Positions 56,456 through 64,000 of a stretch of 64,000 nucleotides of DNA are shown one piece after another; position 1 is the first letter of the stretch, and each line of letters opens with the position of its first letter. Below the pieces are notes generated by a model. The model had not been told where the DNA came from and did no database searches. It worked only from the letters and a program-made list of their open reading frames with translations. A program made the position numbers and the translations under genes. This DNA is from Prevotella sp. P6B1. GTDB taxonomy: Bacteria; Bacteroidota; Bacteroidia; Bacteroidales; Bacteroidaceae. The DNA is taken from assembly GCF_000702825.1 (NCBI RefSeq), contig NZ_JNKF01000013.1, positions 62,001 through 126,000 of the forward strand. Reading direction: 5' to 3'.

Positions 56456-58872
56456 GGCGATACTTAACCCTATTGACAGCGTGTTGCTTAGCGACAGCGG
56501 GGCTGGCTCAGAGCTGGCCTGCAGCACAACCTGAAGCAAAACCCGGCACCCGTTGGTGGTGGCTGGGTTCTGCTGTTAATAAAGAGGACCTGCAATGGAA
56601 CCTCTCAGAATATGCACGTGCCGGTATCGGTGCGGTAGAAATTACCCCACTCTATGGAGTAAAAGGCAACGATAGTCAGAACATCAGCTTCCTCTCACCT
56701 CAATGGATGCAGGCATTGCTGATGGTGCAGGATATCGCCCGTCCGTTAGGCATCGAGGTAGATATGAACTGTGGCACAGGTTGGCCTTTTGGCGGTCCGC
56801 ATATCGCGCTTGACGAGGCTGCCTGTCGTGCCATTTTCAAAGATACCATCATAGGAGGTGTCAAGACCTATAACGTTGAGATTGGTCGTACCCGACAAAA
56901 GGTGAAACGTGCAGCTCCTGGTGGCGAAGGCTGGGTAGTTGACCATTTCGACCGCCAGGCTGTAGCACACTATCTCGACCGCTTCACACAGGCATTCGCC
57001 ACATCAGGCGTGCCTTACCCGCATACCTTCTTCAACGACTCATATGAGGTGTACAAGGCCAACTGGACCCCTACCCTGTTCTATGAGTTCCAGAAACGTC
57101 GCGGTTACGACCTGCGTGAGAAGTTACCTGAACTGCTGCATGGCGGTGATGGCAACCAAGTGCTGTGCGACTACCGTGAAACGCTGAGTGAACTGTTGCT
57201 CGAGAACTTCACTCAACAATGGGTGGCATGGGCACACCAACATGGTGTGAAGGTGCGCAATCAGGCACACGGTTCACCTGCAAACCTGCTTGATCTCTAC
57301 GCTGCTGTCGATATCCCTGAGATTGAAGGCTTTGGACTTTCTGATTTCGGCATTCGTGGTCTGCGTACCGATCCTGGTATGACCCGCAAGAACGACAGCG
57401 ATGTGTCGATGCTGAAATACGCATCTTCGGCCGCCCACGTCATGGGTAAGCCGTTCACATCGAGCGAGACATTTACCTGGCTCACAGAACACTTCCGCAC
57501 ATCACTCTCGCAGATGAAACCCGATCTCGACCTGATGTTCACCTGTGGTGTGAATCACGTATTCTTCCACGGTTCATGCTACACACCCAAGAACGATGCG
57601 TGGCCAGGTTGGAAGTTCTATGCCTCAGTGGATATGAGCCCAACCAACAGCATCTGGCGCGATGCCCCTTACCTCATGAAGTATATCGAACGCTGTCAGA
57701 GTTTCCTGCAACTGGGACAACCCGACAACGATTTCTTAGTCTATCTACCCGTTCGTGATATGTGGCGTCAGCGTACTGGCAACGAAATCCTGATGCAGTT
57801 CGATATCCACTCAATGGCCAAGAAAGCTCCTCAGTTCATCAAAAGCATCCTTGCCATCGACCGTCTGGGCTACGACTGCGACTATATCAGCGACCGCCAA
57901 CTGGCAAAGTTACGCATTGCTGATGGTCGACTCGTCACCGAAGGCGGCACCAGCTATCGTGCCCTCATCATTCCCAGTGGCACCACCATCGATGCAGCCC
58001 TGCAGGCACAGATTGATCGTCTGCATCCTTACGTGATCAAAGGCGAACAACCTGAACTCATGGCGCATTTCGCTCAGTCAGAACCCATGAAAACCCAGTT
58101 AGGACTGCGTGCCATCCGTCGCAAGCAGGGCAACCAGTGGCATTACTTCATCGTCAATCTTACACCAAACGATGTGGAAGGCGATGTCTCTCTTGCAGTT
58201 CCTTTCAAGGGCGCCCACTGGTTCAACCCCATGAATGGCGACATCACGCCAGCAAGCGTCAACAACGGTCAGTTGCATATTGCCTTGAAATCGGGCGAGA
58301 GTCGAATCCTGCAAACATCCGATCAACTAGTTTCAACCAGTATAGTACCTGAAAAGGCCCCGCAGACCCAGGAGAAGGAGCTCCTGGGACCTTGGGCGCT
58401 CTCGTTTACCGACGAGACGCCCAGGGTGGGCAAAACCTTCCGTTTGGCAAAACTCCAAACATGGGAGACATTGAGCGACAGCGCCGCTGTTACCATGGGA
58501 ACAGGTGTTTATACCACTTCTTTCCGTCTGTCGGCTCAGGAGGCACGTCAATCATGGAAAATTGATTTAGGCGATGTACGAGAGTCGGCCCGTGTGTATA
58601 TCAATGGTCAGTTCGTTGGCTGTGCCTGGGCTGTACCCTTTATCCTTGATTGCGGTAAAACGCTGCGTAAGGGCAAGAACACACTCCGTATCGAAGTGAC
58701 CAACCTACCCGCAAACCGTATAGCCGATCTGGATCGTAAAGGCATAGAATGGCGCAAGTTTAACGAGATCAACGTGGTCGACATCAATTACAAAACCACT
58801 AAATACGATCACTGGGCACCCGTGCCAAGCGGTCTAAACTCGACAGTCAGACTTATAACTATTTCCCAATAA
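56452..58872 (+). CDS. GH106 alpha-L-rhamnosidase
   Basis: 806 residues with a signal peptide ending at GLAQ. The N-terminal TRWWWLGSAVNKEDLQWNL and GIGAVEITPLYG, followed by MNCGTGWPFGGPH and TSSETFTWL, match GH106. The C-terminal part (about 660-800) has a galactose-binding-like beta-sandwich (SFRLSAQEARQSWKIDLGDV). It is somewhat shorter than the roughly 1,100-residue enzymes studied from Bacteroides. It would free L-rhamnose for the rha operon after GH105 removes the terminal uronic acid. Confidence 0.88.
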   Translation: MRRYLTLLTACCLATAGLAQSWPAAQPEAKPGTRWWWLGSAVNKEDLQWNLSEYARAGIGAVEITPLYGVKGNDSQNISFLSPQWMQALLMVQDIARPLGIEVDMNCGTGWPFGGPHIALDEAACRAIFKDTIIGGVKTYNVEIGRTRQKVKRAAPGGEGWVVDHFDRQAVAHYLDRFTQAFATSGVPYPHTFFNDSYEVYKANWTPTLFYEFQKRRGYDLREKLPELLHGGDGNQVLCDYRETLSELLLENFTQQWVAWAHQHGVKVRNQAHGSPANLLDLYAAVDIPEIEGFGLSDFGIRGLRTDPGMTRKNDSDVSMLKYASSAAHVMGKPFTSSETFTWLTEHFRTSLSQMKPDLDLMFTCGVNHVFFHGSCYTPKNDAWPGWKFYASVDMSPTNSIWRDAPYLMKYIERCQSFLQLGQPDNDFLVYLPVRDMWRQRTGNEILMQFDIHSMAKKAPQFIKSILAIDRLGYDCDYISDRQLAKLRIADGRLVTEGGTSYRALIIPSGTTIDAALQAQIDRLHPYVIKGEQPELMAHFAQSEPMKTQLGLRAIRRKQGNQWHYFIVNLTPNDVEGDVSLAVPFKGAHWFNPMNGDITPASVNNGQLHIALKSGESRILQTSDQLVSTSIVPEKAPQTQEKELLGPWALSFTDETPRVGKTFRLAKLQTWETLSDSAAVTMGTGVYTTSFRLSAQEARQSWKIDLGDVRESARVYINGQFVGCAWAVPFILDCGKTLRKGKNTLRIEVTNLPANRIADLDRKGIEWRKFNEINVVDINYKTTKYDHWAPVPSGLNSTVRLITISQ

Positions 58873-58900
58873 CTTAATTACTTTTTAAAAACAAACAATT

Positions 58901-60343
58901 ATGAAGGACTTAAAAATGTACATCAATGGTCAGTTCTGCGAGAGCTCTAACGGCCAATGGATCGATGTGTTGAACCCCTCGACAGAGGAAGTTATCTCTC
59001 GTCAGCCCGAGGGAACCATCGAGGATGTAAACCGCGCACTTGATGCAGCCCGTTCAGCTCAGAAGGCCTGGGCCAAGACACCCGCTATCGAGCGTGCTGG
59101 TTATCTACTGAAAATGGCAGAAGGCATCAAGAAACGCGAAAAAGAGTTCACCGAGATTATCATGCGTGAGCAGGGTAAGACACGTAATTGGGCCTCCATC
59201 GAGGTTGGTGCCACCATCGCCTATTTTGAATACATGGCAACCTTCGCACGCCACATAGAAGGCGAGATTATTCCAAGCGACCGTCCTAACGAAACCATTC
59301 TGCTCACCAAGAAGCCTATCGGCGTGGTAGCAGGCATCCTGCCTTGGAACTTCCCGTTCTTCCTGATTGCCCGCAAAGCTGGTGCTGCCCTCATTGCAGG
59401 CTGTACCATTGTCATCAAGCCATCACAACTCACCCCAGAGAACTGTACAGAGTTTGCCAAGATTGTCGATGAGATCGACTTACCCGCAGGTGTCATCAAT
59501 ATCGTAACTGGTAAGGGTTCGGTTATTGGTAACGAGATGGCAGGCTCGCCCAAGATCGACATTGTAAGCGTAACAGGTTCTGTAGGTGCAGGCGAAAGTA
59601 TTATGGCAGCCGCTTCTAAGAATATTACAAAAGTATCACTTGAGTTAGGAGGAAAGGCTCCTGCCATCGTCATGAAGGATGCCGACTTGGAGCGCGCAGC
59701 CCAGTGGATTGTGGATAGTCGCATCGGTAACAACGGTCAGATTTGTAATAATGCAGAACGTGTATATGTACAGAAAGAGATAAAGGCAGCCTTTACCCAG
59801 ATACTCGTCGACAAAATGTCAAAGGTCAAGGTAGGCGATGTTTGCAAGGACGAAACCGTAGATATGGGTCCATTAGTAGAACAGCGCGCATTGGAGAGTG
59901 TAACAGAAAAAGTGGAACGCGCCATCAAACAAGGCGCCAAGTTGCTCTGTGGTGGTCATCGCGTAGGCAATCAAGGTTACTTCTATGCCGCCACGGTACT
60001 TGACAACTGCACACAGGATATGGACATCATCCACGAGGAGACCTTTGGTCCCGTCATCCCATTGGTTGAGTTCGAAACCCTTGATGAGGTTATCGGCTAT
60101 GCCAACGACTGCGAATACGGTCTGGCATCGAGCATCTTCACCAAGGATCTGAACGTAGCCGTAAAGGCATGCCGTGAACTCGAGTTTGGCGAGACCTATG
60201 TGAATCGCGAGCATTTCGAAGCCATCCAGGGCTTCCACGCTGGTGTGAAGAAATCTGGTATCGGCGGTGCCGATGGTAAGCACGGAGTTGATGAATATCT
60301 CGTCACCCACGTCACCTACCTCGATACCTACGAGGATATGTAA
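58901..60343 (+). CDS. aldA: Lactaldehyde dehydrogenase-like aldehyde dehydrogenase
   Basis: 480 residues. NAD-binding motifs (LPWNFPFFLIARK, VTGSVGAGESIM), Glu of LELGGKAP and the nucleophile Cys282 in GQICNNAERV are present. It is closest to AldA-type lactaldehyde/glycolaldehyde dehydrogenases. RhaD yields L-lactaldehyde, so this gene probably completes rhamnose oxidation to L-lactate, although it lies in the GH2-GH105-GH106 transcript 28 bases after GH106 rather than with rhaD. It has no signal peptide, unlike its three upstream neighbours. Confidence 0.9.
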   Translation: MKDLKMYINGQFCESSNGQWIDVLNPSTEEVISRQPEGTIEDVNRALDAARSAQKAWAKTPAIERAGYLLKMAEGIKKREKEFTEIIMREQGKTRNWASIEVGATIAYFEYMATFARHIEGEIIPSDRPNETILLTKKPIGVVAGILPWNFPFFLIARKAGAALIAGCTIVIKPSQLTPENCTEFAKIVDEIDLPAGVINIVTGKGSVIGNEMAGSPKIDIVSVTGSVGAGESIMAAASKNITKVSLELGGKAPAIVMKDADLERAAQWIVDSRIGNNGQICNNAERVYVQKEIKAAFTQILVDKMSKVKVGDVCKDETVDMGPLVEQRALESVTEKVERAIKQGAKLLCGGHRVGNQGYFYAATVLDNCTQDMDIIHEETFGPVIPLVEFETLDEVIGYANDCEYGLASSIFTKDLNVAVKACRELEFGETYVNREHFEAIQGFHAGVKKSGIGGADGKHGVDEYLVTHVTYLDTYEDM

Positions 60344-60370
60344 ACTTCCTACAGATCATCAAAAAAAGAA

Positions 60371-60397
60371 GAATGCGCCCCATTTTGGAGCGCATTC
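60371..60397. terminator. Bidirectional terminator between aldA and the second susD
   Basis: GAATGCGC (60371-60378) pairs perfectly with GCGCATTC (60390-60397). The minus-strand side is followed by TTCTTTTTTT and the plus side by TTTATG. The core ATGCGCCCCAT...TGGAGCGCAT is nearly identical to the hairpin at 22018-22049. Confidence 0.82.
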
Positions 60398-60420
60398 TTT
60401 ATGTTGTATAGGCTATCGGA

Positions 60421-62535
60421 TTAATAACCAGGATTCTGCCACATGTTCTCGGTAGCGGTAGTGTACTGCAGCACACCGTTAGCATCCTGCTGAACAGCCT
60501 CGTTACTACGGTTGGTTACCGACTCGAGCTCGCTCAGCGGAATGGGGCGATAGTAGTGCTTCAGGGCGATGTTGCCACTGGCCTGTGCATTATACTTCTT
60601 CACGTGGTCGATCAGGGTATGAGTACGTTTCAGGTCGAACCAGCGCTGATACTCACCACAGAGCTCGATGGCACGCTCCTTGAGGATGGTCTCGATATCA
60701 ACCGTGCCTTTGAGTGAGTTGTCCTTGCCAGCGATGGCACGGGCAGCACGCAGCTGATTGAGGGTTGCCAGCGCATTGCCGCCAGTAGCCAGCTCTGCCT
60801 CAGCCTTGATGAGGTACATCTCAGCCAATCGCAGCACCATGATGTCGCGGTAAGAGATATCAAAGGTAGGATATTCTTCGTTATACTGGTCGTCGAGGAA
60901 CTTCTTGATACCAGGGAACGAACGGCGACCTTCAATCTTCTCGCTCTTATAACGGGCATCGCCATAGACATCCGACACAGCCTTACCACCCTCGGTAGGC
61001 AGGGCTGTAGCAGGATCGCCAGAGGTGTAAACAGGGATGTCGCCACCATATGCGAACTGCAAACGATACTTATTCTTAGCCTGCTCCTGCAAAGCCTGAC
61101 CCTCAGCTGAATTACCATCCATCAGCGCATACTGGATACCGATGACACCACCATTGAAGTAGTTACCATCCTCTGCATAAGCTTCCTCATAGGTCTTGTA
61201 AGTCTGATCGCCCATGTTTGGATAGTTGGCGGCATTGCCAGCCAGGTCGGGGTGCACACGGTAAGCAGTGAGCAGGGTACCGTTGTAGCGCTGGTCGGTC
61301 TCCTTGATCTCGTCGAGAGTCTGCCAGAGATAGAGTGAAGGCAGGTAGCGGGTGAAGCCACGACCATAAGGTGAGTAGTACTTGCCTACCTCAACATCCT
61401 TACCAGTGGTCTTGCTCTTGATGGTGGTCTTACCGGCAGCCATACGGAAGAAGATAGAGTTGTTCTTCTGTCCGTTAGGACCGATATCGTCGCAACCGTT
61501 GTTCCAGAGTGATACAAACATCAGCAGAGAGGCACTACCACCGTTACGGCCATAGCCGGTACGGGTGATGAGTGAGTTGAAATTGCCTGTACCCTCGCTT
61601 GAGAAACGGTAAGGCACGCAGTTGTCGCGACCGGCATTCAGATCATTAGAATAGTGAACGGCAAAGAGGTTCTCGGTATTAGCAGTAGCCTCCTCGTTGT
61701 TCATGTTCCAAGTGTCGCTGTAGCGGCTGTAGAACTTGGCGCCAGAGTTGTTGATCACATCGGTAGCAGCTGTCAGGGCCTCGTTGTAGAGGTTGCTATA
61801 GCCATTCACTGCGTTGGCGCCCAGCCAAGAGGCAGCATAGAGGGCTACACGGGCGTAGAGGGCCTCTGCCGAATAGTAGTAGGCACGACCAGTAGCGGTG
61901 GCCGACTTGCCATCCATGATGTTAGCCTTCTTATAGTTGTTCATGGCCTGTTTCAGGTCGTCGAGGATATGGCCATAGACCTCAGCCTCGGGCACACGAA
62001 CAGGATTGTTGTTAATCGAGTTGATAGGCTCGGCATTGTAAGGGATTGGTCCCCACATAGCCACCATCTGCGAATAGTAGAGGGCACGCAGGAAGTAGGC
62101 ATCGCCCAGATAGGCCGCCTTCTTGATATCGTCGATCACGGTGCAGTCAGGCACATACTTCAGTGCGTTGTTACATACATCCACACCAGCGTAGAACATC
62201 TCCCAATACTCATCCAGACAGGGGTTGTCTGCTACGTTGTTACCAAGAGCTTCGGCCGTGATGTCGTACTTCAGCAGCGACTTCTGTTTGTTGTCGTAGC
62301 CAAAATAGAACAGGTCTGAACCCATTTCTGCAAGACCCAGCGATGGCTCCTTACCCCACCAACCGTGTGTGTAGGTATAAGCCGACTGGATGAGGCCGTC
62401 GATACCCGAAACGGTATTGTAGGCCAGGTCGGCAGTCTCACCGGTCTTGTTCTCCTCGTCCAGGAAGTCTGAGCAGGAGGTTGCAGCGAAGCTGAAGGCA
62501 GCGGCCGCAAATAACATGCTATATATCTTTTTCAT
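60421..62535 (-). CDS. SusD-like lipoprotein (second pair)
   Basis: 704 residues from MKKIYSMLFA, lipobox ending in ATSCSDF; a further ATG four codons upstream is possible. SusD features: YLGDAYFLRALYYSQMVAMWGPIPY and the C-terminal KERAIELCGEYQRWFDLKRTHTL and HYYRPIPLSELE. It is well diverged from the first SusD, so it probably binds another glycan or another fragment of pectin. The partner SusC begins upstream on the same strand. Confidence 0.93.
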   Translation of the reverse strand: MKKIYSMLFAAAAFSFAATSCSDFLDEENKTGETADLAYNTVSGIDGLIQSAYTYTHGWWGKEPSLGLAEMGSDLFYFGYDNKQKSLLKYDITAEALGNNVADNPCLDEYWEMFYAGVDVCNNALKYVPDCTVIDDIKKAAYLGDAYFLRALYYSQMVAMWGPIPYNAEPINSINNNPVRVPEAEVYGHILDDLKQAMNNYKKANIMDGKSATATGRAYYYSAEALYARVALYAASWLGANAVNGYSNLYNEALTAATDVINNSGAKFYSRYSDTWNMNNEEATANTENLFAVHYSNDLNAGRDNCVPYRFSSEGTGNFNSLITRTGYGRNGGSASLLMFVSLWNNGCDDIGPNGQKNNSIFFRMAAGKTTIKSKTTGKDVEVGKYYSPYGRGFTRYLPSLYLWQTLDEIKETDQRYNGTLLTAYRVHPDLAGNAANYPNMGDQTYKTYEEAYAEDGNYFNGGVIGIQYALMDGNSAEGQALQEQAKNKYRLQFAYGGDIPVYTSGDPATALPTEGGKAVSDVYGDARYKSEKIEGRRSFPGIKKFLDDQYNEEYPTFDISYRDIMVLRLAEMYLIKAEAELATGGNALATLNQLRAARAIAGKDNSLKGTVDIETILKERAIELCGEYQRWFDLKRTHTLIDHVKKYNAQASGNIALKHYYRPIPLSELESVTNRSNEAVQQDANGVLQYTTATENMWQNPGY

Positions 62536-62556
62536 ATCGATGATCATTATAAGTGA

Positions 62557-64000
62557 TTAGAAAGTTACGTTAAGACCTACTACTACCTGCTTCATCAGTG
62601 GGAAGTTCACAGAACCGCCACGCTCTGGGTCGTAGTTGTCGAAATGACTGAATGTGAAGTAGTTCTTCAGCGAACCATATACTCGAACATTGCTCATGTA
62701 AACCTTCTTGACGAGGTTCTTGGGCAGGTTGTACGACAGGGTGATATCCTTGATCTTGAAGTAGTCGCCCTTCTGGATCTGGATGTTGTTCTTGTAGTAT
62801 GTAGGTGAAGTACCTGTAGCACCTGGCGATGGGATGTCGGCACCCTGATTCTCTGGTGTCCAGTAGCTCAGGTCGCCCCAGTTGGCATTGTCATACAGGT
62901 AGAGGCCGTAGCCGCTGTAGCTCAGATAGCCACCCAGGCGGGCCATGGTCTGAATGCTCAGCGAGAAGTCCTTATAAGTAAAGGTAGAGCTGAGACCCAG
63001 GATAGCCTTTGGTGAGCGGTCGTAGATAGTCTTATCGCTATCGTCAATCTTGTCGTCGCCGTTCACGTCGATCACCTTCGGTGTACCAGGATCGCCGTAG
63101 TCGGCCATTGGCTTCTCGAAGTTGGGGTGAGCAGCCAGATACTTGTCGAACTCGCCAATACCCCAGCAGCCGTCCATGTCGTAAGTGTAGAAAGCTGATA
63201 CAGGCTTGCCAATCTTCAGAATGCTGGTGCCTGATACTACCTGCTCGATACCGTCAGCCAGTTCATCCACCTCGTCGCGGGCGAAGGTGGCAGAAGCGCT
63301 CAGATCCCAAGTGAAGTCGCGGGTCTTCACAGGCTGTGCACCCAGTGAGATTTCCCAACCGTGGCCCTTGGTCTTACCCACATTCGAGATGGTGCTGGTA
63401 AATACCGAAGAGGCAGGAGCTGTCTTGTAGTACAGCAGATCATAGGTATGGCTATTGTAGTAGTCGATACTACCATAGATGCGGCCATTGAGGAACGCGA
63501 AGTCGAGACCGAAGTCGAGGGCAGCTGTCTTCTCCCATGTCAGCTTAGGATTAGCCATGGTCATAGGTGCCTTGTCGGTAGAGTTTGGCACGATGCTCTT
63601 GATGGTAGCCAGTGTCTGGTAGGCAGAGATGGCTGAGTTGCCAGAGAGACCCCAAGATACACGGAACTTCAAGTTGTCGAGCCATGACTTGGTGCCCTGC
63701 ATGAATTTTTCCTCAGAGATACGCCAACCAGCGCTAACTGATGGGAAGTAGCCCCACTTATGTCCCTCTGCGAGTACAGAAGAACCATCAGCACGTAACG
63801 AAGCCTGGAACAGGTACTTACCATCGTAAGAGTAGTTGGCACGAGCAAAGAACGACAGCATAGAGCTCTTGGTGTAGCCTGTGGCGACAAGTGGTGACTG
63901 AATCTTACTGACATCATAGAAACTGCTCTTCTTGTAGCTCTCAGATCCAGCGACACCCGAGATGGTGCTGGACTCAGATACGTACTGTGACATCTCGTGA
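62557..64000 (-). CDS. SusC-like TonB-dependent transporter (second pair), C-terminal part
   Basis: About 480 residues of the barrel are visible; the frame is open at the right edge, so the signal peptide, plug and TonB box are outside. Typical SusC barrel segments are SASVRADGSS-like ASLRADGSSVLAEGHKWGYFP, LDNLKFRVSWGLSGN, and the terminal strand KQVVVGLNVTF. Its 21-base spacing to the second susD start is usual for a susCD pair. Confidence 0.93.
   Translation of the reverse strand, partial: HEMSQYVSESSTISGVAGSESYKKSSFYDVSKIQSPLVATGYTKSSMLSFFARANYSYDGKYLFQASLRADGSSVLAEGHKWGYFPSVSAGWRISEEKFMQGTKSWLDNLKFRVSWGLSGNSAISAYQTLATIKSIVPNSTDKAPMTMANPKLTWEKTAALDFGLDFAFLNGRIYGSIDYYNSHTYDLLYYKTAPASSVFTSTISNVGKTKGHGWEISLGAQPVKTRDFTWDLSASATFARDEVDELADGIEQVVSGTSILKIGKPVSAFYTYDMDGCWGIGEFDKYLAAHPNFEKPMADYGDPGTPKVIDVNGDDKIDDSDKTIYDRSPKAILGLSSTFTYKDFSLSIQTMARLGGYLSYSGYGLYLYDNANWGDLSYWTPENQGADIPSPGATGTSPTYYKNNIQIQKGDYFKIKDITLSYNLPKNLVKKVYMSNVRVYGSLKNYFTFSHFDNYDPERGGSVNFPLMKQVVVGLNVTF

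Overview
The window comes from a Bacteroidetes genome, most likely a Prevotella-like member of the Bacteroidales from a gut or rumen. The evidence is the SusC/SusD pairs, a hybrid two-component regulator, gene order trpB-E-G-D-C-F-A, and many promoters of the TTTG-N(about 20)-TAnnTTTG type. The genus is an inference; the higher group is well supported. No intergenic stretch exceeds about 300 bases, and I saw no rRNA, tRNA, insertion sequence or CRISPR array.

Positions 1-10.2 kb hold housekeeping and accessory genes. They are the 3' part of uvrA, an operon of an exported caspase-like protease and a CsgG-like protein, a broken gene with a nonsense codon and a frameshift, an exported beta-propeller protein, a CPBP membrane protease, an operon of a TPR protein, a serpin lipoprotein and a small membrane protein, and a short-chain dehydrogenase.

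Positions 10.3-17.1 kb hold a complete tryptophan operon. It is preceded by a clear attenuator: a 21-codon leader with three consecutive Trp codons, a competing antiterminator stem and a terminator hairpin with eight T residues.

Positions 17.2-60.3 kb form a large rhamnogalacturonan-I (pectin) utilisation region. Backbone enzymes are a three-module GH28-GH105-six-hairpin protein, a second GH28, a PL11-GH35 fusion, GH105 and GH106. Side-chain and acetyl-removing enzymes are GH2, GH35, GH115 and two SGNH esterases, one of them a tandem duplicate. Uptake is by a SusC/SusD pair, with control by a 1,398-residue hybrid sensor. Liberated L-rhamnose is handled in the cytoplasm by an MFS sugar porter, RhaM, an L-fucose/arabinose-isomerase-like protein standing where RhaA is expected, RhaK and RhaD. 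AldA then oxidises lactaldehyde. The rha genes share one operon with the GH28 and the tandem esterase, so depolymerisation and rhamnose catabolism are probably co-expressed. A side segment (35.0-37.5 kb) carries OxyR, a divergent 4Fe-4S membrane protein and a flavin-binding protein.

Positions 60.4-64 kb begin a second SusD/SusC pair that runs off the right edge.

The most unusual non-coding signals are the trp attenuator, a 32-base extended promoter block used four times between 5.7 and 10.4 kb, an AATCGTACGATT-like palindrome shared by the rha and susC promoters, and a heptamer repeat (ATTGAAC) that sits immediately before several start codons.
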